Positions 12,801-24,347 of a DNA stretch of 64,000 nt are shown piece after piece. Source of the DNA: Atopsyche davidsoni (Eukaryota > Arthropoda > Insecta > Trichoptera > Hydrobiosidae); contig JAILWY010000018.1 of assembly GCA_022113835.1 (NCBI GenBank), positions 16,198,501 to 16,262,500 of the forward strand, in the 5' to 3' direction. Both the position numbers and the translations under genes were made by a program. Position 1 is the first letter of the stretch; the number at the start of each line of letters is the position of its first letter. The notes below the pieces were generated by a model. It had not been told where the DNA came from and ran no database searches. It saw only the letters and a list, made by a program, of their open reading frames with translations.

Positions 12801-15800
12801 TTATCGAGCAATGCCTCTAATTCTTCATCTTCGAATTTTTTTGGTTGGCCTGTACGTTCTTTGTCATCCACATCGAAATCACCATTGTTGAAGCGTCGAA
12901 ACCAGTTCTCACACGTTTTTTGCGATGGAGCATGTTCACCATAAACTTCACACAGCAATCGGCAGGTTCAGCTGGTTTTTTCTTCCAATTGAAACAGAAA
13001 AGTAAAGCTTCTCGCAAATTGCGTTTTGTTGGTACAAAAGTTGACATGTTGAGAGCTCAAAAACAAATGTTGTATACACTTCAGCGATACGACATATACT
13101 GAAAACAAAAGCGCAACAATGATGCTTCACAATGAAATGTTAAAGTATAGCCTGATGCGATTCAATACTAGTAACGCCATCTCTTAGAAAATCCGAAAAA
13201 ATTAATGCACACACCGTATTATATCAAACTGGAACATGTTCGGATTTTTGAAATTCTTCGTATATAACCAGTGAAGCTATAACTAAGTGTACACCACATT
13301 TAGTTGCCCTCTAGCCACATTTACCCTGTGTATCCTTTTAATAAGATCAGTGAACAAACTGCACAATTTTCATTTTTTTTTTAGTTTATTTGTTAAAAAA
13401 ATTCCAAATTATCTTATAGTTAGATTTCAATAATTGTGTTAGCATATTTTTATTATTCTTAAATTGTTACACAGTGTAGGTTGTGAATATGAATGTCTTG
13501 TTATACTTCGGAAACCCAATTATTTAACTATGATATGTTATAGTAATTATCATTGTAGTATAATTATTAAATCAATGCTAATTTTTTTAATGATTGTACT
13601 TGTAATCAGAGGTAAACATAATGAAAATTTGATACTTTTCTTAACGTTTATATGATATCATTTTTAAAAAATAATAGTTTTATTAGGTTAGTTCAGTAAA
13701 ACAAACTACAATTTTAATGACAGTATCAATGGAAGCTTTCAAATAATAATCTAATTTGGTTTATGAGATATTACTAAATATGATTTATAAAAAGAAAATA
13801 TATATCAAAAAGTAGAAAGAACCTCAATAATTATGAATTATCAACTTATAAATATAAAATTAGATTGGATCAGGCTTAAAAAATGGATATTTGATCTTGT
13901 TTTATTGAATCTGAATCCAATTTATTTGTACTCAAGATAAAATATCAAGTTTACTTGATTCAATCAATACGTATTATAGAAAAGTCCAAAATATTTACCA
14001 ACATTCGCAACTACTTTGCTTTTAAACAAATATTTTATACAGTATAAAAAGTCATAATAATATCACAATAATTGGTTAGGGCTTTTGAAGTAATTTTGAT
14101 TTCCCTTCGATATAATTGTTAATATATTGGTTATTTTTAAATATATATATACAAACATATATGCATTTTAAAAATAAACCTTATTTTAATTCATTATAAA
14201 ATGCCTCCTATATATTTTGTTTGGAAGGCTTTTTCTTAATTAAAAAAAATACTATTGCGAATATGAATAAATTTTACTTTTGTATAAATAAATTATTATT
14301 AATATTTATTTTGCGAATTCATCTGTCAATACATTGTGCAGTTTATATTATATCATATATTTAAATTATGTAAAAAAAAATTGCTGAGGACATATAATTA
14401 GGAAGAAGAATTATTTTGTATATATTTTTAGCGTATAGAATAGTTTTGTATATAAGATATAATTGTTTTTTTAATTTTTGAACTTAATACGTGTAAATAG
14501 TACCAACAGGTTAAAGTGTATGTAAGCAAGCTAGAATCACTTCTAATAGTGAGATAAGGTATTCACAGAATATTTTCTTTTTCCTCTTCTAACTTTATTG
14601 TATTTTATTACATAGTAACTTGCATTGTCAATGGTGCCCAAAAATCTCCTAAAGAATGTAACACCAAAATGTTATTTACAGACTTACAATTAGCTTAATT
14701 AAATTCACTGTCGGTATCTCTATAATTGGGAACACACACCATACATTAAACTAATGCACCATAACTCTAATACGCAGTTTTATGAGGATCTAAAAAGTAT
14801 TCTTGAGTATTTTATTTTCTGTTTGCAAAGACGCTTCCAAAAAAAATAACACTAAAAATGGCCAATAACATTTTTGATTGTATGTTTTCAAGACATTTTT
14901 ATAGAAAATATTTAATTCATAAATATAATACTAATAGTTCTTTTTCTCATGGAATCACCAAAAATTATCGTTTATTTTAAATTGATTTTTATTTTTCATA
15001 TTTACATTCAATGTTTTGAAATCATTAATGTATGAATTATGAAAATGCAGAAAATCTTTTTATGATCACTTAGTTACTACTAACAAACTATTCAATAATA
15101 ATAATTATTATAATATGTTAAAACACTATATATCAGTGGCCTGTATCCATACAAGTAAAAAAGTAGTGAATTCCTTATATTAACCATCAAAATATATTTT
15201 GTTTCTGAACACTTTATGAAGACTAGATATTCATCGATAGTAATTTTTAGAAGTGTATTTATTTTAAACTTTACATATTGCTTTTCTACTTGTATAGACC
15301 GCACACCACTAAAAGGATAGCTTTTTTTCTAGTTTATGTTATCAGATTACACAAATGTTATATTTTGTAAATATCAACTAGTTCTGGGCAATTAATTAAC
15401 CTATTAATCCTGAAATGTGCACGGGATGTGCAAGCTAATTTAATTAACAATAGGGAAAAGCAAAAAAAACTTTTTATTTGTACGTTATTACCTAAACATT
15501 TACAAATAAAAACACCTAAGTATCCCCCAACATATTGGAGGACATTCATTCGGTACATTCTTCTTTCTATGAAATTTTTTATTTTGGAAACCAACCTTTT
15601 GATAGCAAAAAACTTGACAAACAAACAAGTAACTGAAAAATCTATTCAATTTCATCCTGAAAATGTTCCACCTTATATTACAAGTAATTTAATACCTCTG
15701 ATTGTATTTTTATCATGGACCATAGGGTGAAATATTATCACTACCAACCCGGATTCCACTCGTCCCTGTGCCCTGGTTTTTGATTATCATTTATGGCATC

Positions 15801-18545
15801 TGAGCTCTGAAACTCACTAGCTGATTTGAATCAGGGCCATCATGAAAACCAAAGACTGACATGCAGAGGCAAGTGGAGTTTATTAAATTGATTCTCGTGT
15901 AGGTTGTTTCTTGGTTGACATCAGGTTATTAAAAATATCAGACATATTTTGGTAGTAAGTATGATGTTAAAAATCAGAAAAAATATTGTTGTTTATAAAT
16001 CCATTAGGTTTTATAGTCCATTGTTTGAAATGTATGAGTCCTCAGATGTTGATGTCTCATTGAAATACTCAATGATATATAAATTATGTATCTATTTATA
16101 TTATTAATCATGTAAATTACAATTATATTAAATATTGGTGTTTGAATGACTTGTTTCAACAGTAGGAAATAATAATTGATATTGTCAAAATATATAATAT
16201 GTATTTATAAACACTACTTCAAGTAGACTATTTTAATTTTTCTTTTAATTTTTATCACGAAGGTTCCCTGGATAGAATTAAAGAACAAGAAGAGAGACTC
16301 AAACAGCAGTATGCGGAATCTCAACACAGAGAAAGAGTTTTGGTTAGAAGATTGGCAGCAAAGGAACAGGAGGTTCAGGATTATGTGGTTTGTTCATCCC
16401 TCATTACTATTAAGCCTCTAGCGTGCTCTTGGAGATTGAACAGCAACTCGGCCGTGAGAATGGGTCGATTTCCAAAATACTGGATTCATTTCCTGGTGAC
16501 TTTTCTTTGGAATCTCAATTTTCTAAGAACAATATATAATGCTTGCTTCATAATGTGATTAATTTTGTGGTAAATTTGGCTTCAAAAATGTGAACTGAAA
16601 TTCTATGCAGTATGTCAAGGTTGAAAAAAATACAACTATTTTTTCCAGTTTACAAAAATCTTTAAAATCAGTTTATTTCTAACCTTATACTACTTTATTT
16701 TATTATATTTTTCAATGATATTTAAGGGAACATATTTCCAATAAATCAGAAGAAACTTTTTATTTAAATTGGAATTGTGTGGGCCTTATGAGTTTAATTT
16801 GGAAATTTTCACTTCCAGGCTCAAATCGGAGAGCTGAAGTCAGCCCAGGTAGGATCTGTAGGAGCCGTGGGCAACACCAGAAGCTGCATGCTGGATCCTG
16901 CTGTCAATGTCCTTGTCATGCGAATGAAACAAGAACTTTCATGTACTAGAAGTCGTTTAGAAGAAACTCAAAATGAATTTACCGCCTGGAAATTTACTCC
17001 TGATTCAAATACTGGTAAAAAACTAATGGCTAAATGTAGATTATTACACCAAGAAAATGAAGATCTTGGAAAAATGACTACCAGTGGAAGAATAGCCAAG
17101 CTTGAAGGAGACTTAGCATTACAAAAAAGCTTTAGTGAGGAAGCAAAAAAATCCCAATCAGGTAAAGTAGTTTTGTACCTTTAATGCGAAATTTTATTGC
17201 ACTTGTATTCAAAAACCTACGTACATATGATGTCCATACAAACATCAAAACATACTTGCCGTATGCATGCATGTAATATGCGATATGGAGTGGCATGCAA
17301 AAAAAGCAAAGAATAGTGAACTCCTTTTAAAAGCTATCAAAAATATATTTCAGTATGCTGTAATTTTATAAATTCAATTCAACTTCAAACACTTCTGAGG
17401 CCGGCTTCCTGAGAACAAATTTTACATGTATGGCAGGTTAAATGGATATATGCTGTGCTTGCTTAGGAAAATTGGTGAATTCCTCAAAATTTTCATAGAA
17501 TTTAAGTGTTTATCAATTTTTGTTTAAAAATGTGAAGAAAGAAAATTGTGCGTTTTAATAAAAAATTACCAATGAGATTTGAGATAAAATACAATTACTA
17601 GTTGCTGTCTGTAAAATACTTGATTGTTTAGTTTTTTAAATATTTTTTTAAGGCATTGCTAATATGTAGATATATCTTCATCTATTATGATTTTATATTA
17701 AGCATATTCATTATAATTTTCTAATTAAAACCTGACTGAGAATTGCTACATGAAATGTGTTATGAAGTTGAGGTATACGTAAAATTTGTTTACACTCAAT
17801 ATTACTATTTCTACGACAAAACTCTACAAAATATTTGCAGTATATTTATATCAGCCCTTTGTGGATATGACTGTATCTTTGTGTTATGACAATTTCCATT
17901 GCATTTCTTTTAACTTTGATATGGTTGTGGATTTACTACAGTACAATACTACCATGAATATGATGCAGAATTACTATAAATAAAAGAAACCATTTTAAAA
18001 AGAGATGGTAACTAAATTCATAATACAATTATTTTACAGAATTAGATGAATTTCTTCAAGAATTGGACGAGGATGTGGAAGGCATGCAGAGCACTATCCT
18101 GTTCCTTCAACAGGAACTGAGGGGAGCTCGTGACAAAGCAGAGTCTTTGTCTCGAGAGCTGCTGAGTTCTCACACACGAGGGTCATCAGAGAAGGTCCCC
18201 TTGACCAACGGTAGCAATGCGGACGATTATGATTCTGAACCTGATCTTATCCTTAAAGTTTCTGAACAAGAGAGGTTGTGCGATGAGGATAGTCGCGATA
18301 GCACTGCTGAAAGGACACATGCTTCTGGTGAAAAAGTAAAATGTTACGGGGTTAACGGAATCGATGAGAATAAATCTAGAACTAACTGTGAAAGCGGTAC
18401 AGATAAAAAGCGCTGTTATGAGAGTGATTCAAGTGAGTGCAGCTCAGGCGGGAGAGCCAAAAAACAGCGGCGGGCGTCAGTCCTGTCTCTGGACTATAAT
18501 GAGGACGATGATCCTCTCACCACGCCCAATGGGGACGCCGACTGA
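9848..18545 (+). CDS. WTAP: WTAP / fl(2)d, m6A writer and splicing regulator
   Basis: Coiled-coil subunit of the METTL3-METTL14 m6A writer complex; in flies fl(2)d acts in Sxl-dependent splicing. Four coding exons: 9848-10019, 16263-16387, 16819-17161 and 18040-18545, giving 381 residues. The short N-terminal exon reads MSEDCGSRV...DALRNAWRAQDLYVDHLE and joins in phase to GSLDRIKEQEERLKQQYAE. Family landmarks follow: VLVRRLAAKEQEVQ, DPAVNVLVMRMKQEL, FTAWKFTPDSNTGKKLMAK, GRIAKLEGDLALQK and DEDVEGMQSTILFLQQEL. The C-terminal tail is low-complexity, Ser/Asp/Glu-rich, with a basic AKKQRR nuclear-localisation-like motif. The 6.2 kb first intron hosts an antisense mariner relic and is otherwise AT-rich. 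AATAAA occurs at 18601-18606, close behind the stop. I placed exon 1 by reading frame and splice phase rather than alignment; the other three exons are certain. Confidence 0.92.
11942..13216 (-). mobile_element. mariner-family (Tc1/mariner) DNA transposon, degenerate
   Basis: A 1,275 bp element bounded by near-identical terminal inverted repeats of about 26 bases. The left end begins CTGTGTGTGCATTAATTTTT and the right end, read on the minus strand, begins CGGTGTGTGCATTAATTTTT. It is flanked by TA dinucleotides (11940-11941 and 13217-13218), the target-site duplication of this superfamily. Length, TIRs, TA duplication and the transposase all fit mariner. It lies inside WTAP intron 1, antisense to that gene. 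Intact ends with a broken transposase mean it could only move if supplied with transposase in trans. Confidence 0.93.
12045..13047 (-). pseudogene. Inactivated mariner transposase
   Basis: The transposase is spread over three minus-strand frames: the N-terminus at 13047-12820, the helix-turn-helix region at 12958-12728 (CENWFRRFNNGDFDVDD) and the catalytic part at 12794-12045. At least two frameshifts therefore interrupt it, and the extreme C-terminus also looks shifted. Family hallmarks are visible: KQGNWVPREL (the WVPHEL-like box), HYDNARPH with the second catalytic Asp, and DLAPSDYHLF with the third, giving DD(34)D-like spacing. At the first catalytic position the element has TGGEKW, so the Asp usual in this family is Gly. 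Clearly non-functional and probably neutral. Confidence 0.9.
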
Positions 18546-20176
18546 TCTGTGGACTTGTGAATAAGTGAACATTATCAGCTTATCAAATTTAATTGTACAA
18601 AATAAACTCTTGTTTCATACTGATGAATCTGCAATGTTATGTTTGATTCATTATTCCAGAATTAGGTGATGTTATGTAGATTTATTGAAAAACTGACAAT
18701 TTTTTACAAATGAACAAACTGAGGTGAGAAAACAAAAACTGTGTTATAATAGAAAAATGTATTTTTTTTTATTTCCACAGAATATTAAAAATCTAGTTAT
18801 AGATTTTTTTAAAAGATGATTTACGTTAATAAAAGTACATGAAGCAGTATAGAATTATATAGATGAGATTGAAATGAGATTTTTCTGTACATTATTATTG
18901 AAATCGAATAAAATTGAATTTCTCTCATTGTAAATGTATATGTGGAGTCTTTTAATGTTATTAATAAATCTTGCAGTGGTGAATTGAAACTTCCTAACTT
19001 CTACTCGACATCTACTTATTCTTAATTAATGGTTACCTTCGCATAGTAGATATTGAACTTTGCATTACGTTGAAATATCACAGCACAAATAATCTATATT
19101 GCATATTATTTTTCTTGGTTATAATTGCCTGTTTCAATTTGCCTGATTTTAATGTTTGATATTTGCATGAGTGAATTTCTATCCTAACAGACCTTAGGAG
19201 TGGTAAGTCAAAGTGAACGCTGCTCTAATTGTGCTAGAACAGAATACACGGTACTAAAAGTTCCATTGTTTTACCAAAATAGCCAAGTTAATCAATTACA
19301 ATCTTAAATGCTGTTGTCAGGTGGATCAGAATTTTTCACACAAAGATTCGAACTATCGGATCAGAAACTGTTTGATTTTTGGTAGCAGTCATTTACTCCA
19401 ATGCAATTACGGTAATAATTTAAAAAGTAGGTATTTAAGCTACCACTACAAATAAAGTTCTTAAAACATCGCTAGAGTTTCTGTAATTTGATATTTTTCC
19501 GAGAAGAAAAAATCTGATTTAACAAGCAACAATATTTCAAAATACTATCGGACACAAATTAAGGTTTTACTGAGATGATCGATTTATGGGCGAATCAATA
19601 AACATTTGAAACGTTGCAAATACAATAATAGAGCTTTGTCTGCGGAAAAAACATGTAAATTTTTTGATTCTTACTCACTATAATTTTTTGCACATAGAAT
19701 TTTACCAATGTAATCGAGAAAAATTTATATTTTCCCTTCACCGTTTTAGCCTCTTTTAAACCTTATGATTTTGATTGTCATTGTAAATATTTTACTTTAA
19801 AAAATTACTTTTAAATTTATTACTTAGGATTTTTTTTTGATAACATATTTTTGGTTTTGAATAAAAAAATAGTCTAGAGCCAAATTTTTATTGTTTTTTA
19901 AATCCTATTCATCCATCAGAAATTTCCAGAAAGCACTGAATACACAAATTGTGTATTCAGTGCTTATGAAAATAAGCAGCATAAAGTTTGCGTCTGGCAG
20001 CACTTGAAAGTTAACCTAAAATATTACACGCGTTGACAATGACGGCTATGTCAAGTATTTGTATGGTGAATATTTAATACATTCTGTCGTGAACTTTGAG
20101 GAATATCTTTAGATTATTTTTCTTCTAAACTTCTATTTATATTTTTCTACTGATCAGCTTTTATTGAGCTCAGAAA
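18546..20176. other. Intergenic region WTAP-UTP14
   Basis: WTAP 3' UTR and polyadenylation signal (AATAAA 18601-18606), then AT-rich spacer. The only striking structure is a perfect palindrome at 19931-19965. UTP14 upstream sequence starts near 20000; no clear TATA or initiator was identified. No exon is supportable. Confidence 0.5.
19931..19965. repeat. Perfect 35 bp palindrome (two 17 bp arms)
   Basis: AAGCACTGAATACACAA is followed by one base and then its exact reverse complement, TTGTGTATTCAGTGCTT. It lies 212 bases upstream of the UTP14 start codon. A perfect inverted repeat of this length in otherwise AT-rich spacer is unlikely by chance. It could be a cruciform-prone site, a dimeric factor site or a hairpin in the 5' UTR. 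Confidence 0.9.
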
Positions 20177-22739
20177 ATGAATGAAAACGATTTTGAAGAC
20201 GTCGAGGAAAGCGATGTAAACAGTCATGGGCGACTTGTCGAAGCTATTAACCAACTGGATAAAACACAATACATCAAAAAGCCTACAAGGACTGGATACT
20301 CAGAAAACAAGTCTGAATTCAATGTTCCAAAATCTCTTGATCCTAAAGGCAATGTTGCAGTTAAAGACATCATCAAGATATTACAAAAATCAACTGAGCA
20401 TGCGGATGCTGGTAAAAAATTGAAGGCAGCCCAAAAAAACGCTAAAACTCTGCATAAACCTATCGAGAAACATCAAGCTGAAAGGATCAAAAGATCAACC
20501 GGTTTTGAAGATGTAAAAAATAAATTGGATCGATGGGATGCCATTGTTACAAGAAACAGATCTTTAGATCATCAAGTGTTTCCAATTGAAAAAAAAAACA
20601 CCAATAAACCCATGGCGGAGCACTTATCTAAATACAAACTTAAATCTGAGCTGGAGATATCTTTAGATACCTTAACACCAGCTGTTGAAGAACCTGAAGA
20701 ACAAAAGTTTCCCTTGACAATGAACGAAATGATTGAACACAGGAAAGAAGCTGCCAAATTACGTGCAAAACAATCGTACCAAGAAGCTAAAGCTAGAAGG
20801 CAAAGCAAAATTAAGAGTAAAAAGTTTCATAGGTTTGTATTATTATTATTATATTCCTAATCCTTAGGGAACACCCTTATGAGGTTAGTGTATTTTAGAG
20901 TTACCATACTATTTTCTGAAATTATATATGTTTACTGAATATGTATGTATTTTTAGAATTCAGAGAAAGCAAAAAATTAAACAACAACTGAAAGACTTTG
21001 AAATTCTACAAAAGACTGATCCTGAAGAAGCATTGAGAAAACTTGAACAATTAGAAAAAACAAGGGCTGAGGAAAGAGTTACATTGAGACATAAAAGTAC
21101 TGGTCAATGGGCTAAAAATAAATTAGTACGGGCTAAGTATAATAAGGAGGTAAGATCAAAATTTCATGTGTATATTGATTTTTAACAGATTACGCAACTC
21201 GGTAGTTAAAAAAACCCTCCAGTTATATTTTGCTTTTAAATTGATTTGGCTCGGTGGATCCTTGATTCTTACCTGAGCGATCCCCAGTTTGAGCAATCAC
21301 CGGATACTACTGTATTAAACCTAAAATTTATATTTCAGACCAGACAGGAGCTCGCTCAGCAACTTGCTATAAGCAGAGAACTCACACAGAAGTTAAGTAA
21401 TAACCAAAATTCAGATTCCGAAGAAGATATTGAAGTTTTGACAGAACCAATGTCGGCAAATGATTCATCAAATCCGTGGTTATCAAATATTCACCAGGAA
21501 GCAGAAGTTTCAGAATTTTTGTCTAGTTATAAAAAATATTGGAATGAACGTAACAAACCAGCTAATAACGACAAAATGACGGAGAAGGATAAACAATCTC
21601 TAAATGATTCTTTTGTACCAATTGAGGATGTACCAGCAGTAAAAAATAAAACTTCTAATATGGTAAAAATTAATAAAAAGTTACAAAAGAATGAAAAAAA
21701 ACCAGAAGCATCTAAAAATAAATCAAAAGTACAGAAAATTATTGTTGCTGGATCTGAGTGGGATATTGAACTTTTAGCTGAAGCAGAACATCCCCATCAT
21801 ACAAGTTTAGCTGGTAAAACCAATGATTTGGTTAAAAGCAAATTTGAAGATTTTGAATTTGAATTACAGGATAAATTATCCCGAAAATTAAACAAATTGA
21901 AAAATGAAATTAAAAATACTAGAAATCATCAAATAATCGAAGATAAAAAAACACACTCAAAGAAAAGCAATCACACTGATCTTAGTTTTAAAAAGAAAAA
22001 AAATAAACCTTTAATTGACGAGGAACTTCAGGAAACTTCGACTGGCATATCTCAAGCAACCCAATTAACTCCGAATTTAAAATTTAATGAAGAAGAAAAT
22101 AATACCATTCCAAATGGAACTATAAACACTATAACTAAGATTGATCCTAATAAGTTCACAGCTATGAAACCTAGACATTTACTGTCTGCACTTCCAGATA
22201 TGGAAACTGAAGGGGATCACATGGATGATGATGACGATGACGATGGTGGAAAAAAAATGACCATTGCAGAAGCCTTTGAAGATGATGACATTGTTGCAGA
22301 GTTCCGAGAAGAAAAACAAAATGAAATTAACAAAAATAAACCGGAAATCGAAGACTTAAATCTACCTGGTTGGGGAACATGGGTTGGAAAAAATCTCTCA
22401 GGTTTAAAACCCAAACGACGAAGAATGTTTTTCAAAACTCCCAAAAATATGCCACGCAAAGACGACAAGAAGAGTAATGTTATCATAAATGAAACAAAAG
22501 AAGCAAAAGTACGAACTCATCAAGTTTCAGAACTCCCGTTTCCTTTCACCAGTGTCAGTGATTTTGAGTCTAGTGTTCGTGCTCCTTTGGGTAATAACTT
22601 CATACCTGAAACAGCTCACAGGAAATTGACTAGGCCTGCAGTTATAACTAAGGCAGGCATTGTAATTGAACCAATGGATGAAAGCCAATTAATAAATGTA
22701 AAAAATAAGAAAAGTACTATGCTTAAGCTGACACTTTAA
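20177..22739 (+). CDS. UTP14: UTP14, small-subunit processome component
   Basis: Nucleolar protein of the U3 snoRNP/SSU processome needed for 18S rRNA processing; it activates the helicase DHR1/DHX37 in known systems. Three exons: 20177-20832, 20957-21149 and 21339-22739, 749 residues. Family landmarks: TGFEDVKNKLDRWDAIV and FPLTMNEMIEHRKEAAKLRA in exon 1; KIKSKKFHR, LQKTDPEEALRKLEQLEKTR and HKSTGQWAKNKLVRAKYN across the exon 1-2 junction and exon 2; TRQELAQQLAISRELTQK opening exon 3; and LPGWGTWVG near residue 627. A run of seven Asp occurs near residue 580. Lysine-rich and disordered between landmarks, as usual for UTP14. Intron 2 has an open frame in phase with exon 3 for its last 90 or so bases, but the family sequence continues directly across the splice, so that stretch is intronic. 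AATAAA is at 22756-22761. Confidence 0.94.
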
Positions 22740-23850
22740 TGTTATATTGTGTATAAATAAAATATTTTAAAATAAATAAAGTTAACAATTTTTTTTTATT
22801 TGATAACAAAATGAATGTACGATTATTATAGGCATTCTAATACGCCCAATATCAAATTGCAACTGTAGTAGCTTTTTTTTTAAGGATTAATAATAATTCA
22901 GTATGTTTACAAATTACATAGCAGAGCTCACAATAATACTCAGTTGAAACTTCGCAGCCATAATCAGTACTTTTCTCATTCCTTGCCAACTAAATTAAAC
23001 TACTAATGGTATGAAAATAAATGGAGTTTCAAGAATAAAAAAAAAAAAAAAACACCTTCAATACTAGTTTTTCGAAACTTCATTATTCCAAATATTTTCC
23101 TTCAGCTCGCTCTAATCTGATCTGATCATGTGGTTGCCATCAGCACATCATTACTGGTTTCAAACAGTAACTCTAAGATAAGACATTGATCTTACCAATA
23201 AAATAGATATAAATATATATAATTTTGACAGTCGAAAGTTGTCAATATAGAGTACAGGTATACGCATAGCTGACACATACATAATCAAAGTTGATGACTA
23301 TTGTTCAAATATTCAGAATAATACAGGTTGACGCTGAGCAAATGTATCTACATCCATATCAAAGATAACCATTTATAGGTATTAGGATGGTAACTTGTAA
23401 GATTAAATATTTACATTTCTGTCTATTTTTTCTGGAGTAGAAAACACAATGATTAGTTTAATTTAACCAATGGTTGGTTTAGTCACTTTAATTTAAGCTT
23501 GAAAACTGCTCATCGGAGCACTTCTATTTTATAATATGTTTAGAGGAAGGGAAGAAAATATTACTTAACAACTACCTGAATGAAGATTGAAGATGTGAAT
23601 TGACAGATAAGTAAAAAATTATATCCTGGTCAAAAAACTTTGATAGAAAGTACTGCCCTCCATCGCCTCTCAGGGTTGTAGCTCTGAATATGTTGCATCA
23701 TGATTTACATATTTTTTTAAAAATATATAATTCACACCAAAATAAAAACTTCAATTAATGTCCAAATAAGACTGACAGTAAAACCCAATTCTCATAATTA
23801 TTAATTTATTTAAAAGACAATTTAAAATAATTGTTGAATTTAACATTAAT
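22740..23850. other. Convergent 3' intergenic region UTP14/LSM3
   Basis: This carries the UTP14 polyadenylation signal (22756-22761) and, for minus-strand LSM3, TTTATT at 23805-23810. An oligo-A run near 23038-23053 could mark the tail of an old retroposed insert, but no matching target duplication or body was recognised. No coding potential seen. Confidence 0.45.
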
Positions 23851-24347
23851 CTAAGCTCCGACCCTAACTGGGGGTGAAACTAATATTACACCATCACCTC
23901 TCACAAATAGCATCGGTATGTTTCTTTTTGTAGTGCGGTAGACTTCTTCATAAGTTTCTTCATCTATCTCAACTGTAGTCACTGTTTCTTCAGCGTCTCC
24001 GAGAACCATGTTTAAATGTTGATCATATGCCTGGAAATTACATAAAAAATATTTCAGATTGTCTTATCAGAACATACTTTCCTAAGATAGATTATACCAA
24101 AATCTTACATGCAGTCTTCCTCGCAGTTCTCTTTCATTTCGCATTTTTACGTAAATTCTCTCATCCAAACTTAACCGAATCAAATCTAGTGGTTCTTTGA
24201 CTGTCATCACTGGTACCTGAAATCAGAAATACCAAAAAATATATCCATTATATGGTAAAACACATATTAAGTGTATAAACGTTTTATTGACTCTCAATAA
24301 AAATATTTTTAAATGGTAAAACTTACGTTTTCCGCGTCGTCTGCCAT
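23851..24347 (-). CDS. LSM3: LSM3, U6 snRNA-associated Sm-like protein
   Basis: Subunit of the heteroheptameric LSm2-8 ring on U6 snRNA (splicing) and the LSm1-7 ring (mRNA decapping). Three minus-strand exons: 24327-24347, 24109-24216 and 23851-24030, 102 residues, the usual size. The first coding exon supplies only MADDAEN. Sm1 motif: [19 protein letters not shown] followed by [19 protein letters not shown]. Sm2 motif: [19 protein letters not shown]. The segment [18 protein letters not shown] is highly characteristic of LSM3. No anomalies. Upstream (24348-24560) is the likely promoter. Confidence 0.96.

Noticed and set aside
15358..15730. Overlapping open frames on both strands in WTAP intron 1
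   Set aside because: AT-rich, non-ATG or unsupported starts, no domain, and WTAP reads in phase across the intron.
21246..21338. In-frame extension of UTP14 exon 3 into intron 2 (an apparent intron-retention isoform)
   Set aside because: The UTP14 family sequence continues directly from exon 2 to TRQELAQQLAISREL, so these bases are intronic; the open frame is short enough to be chance.
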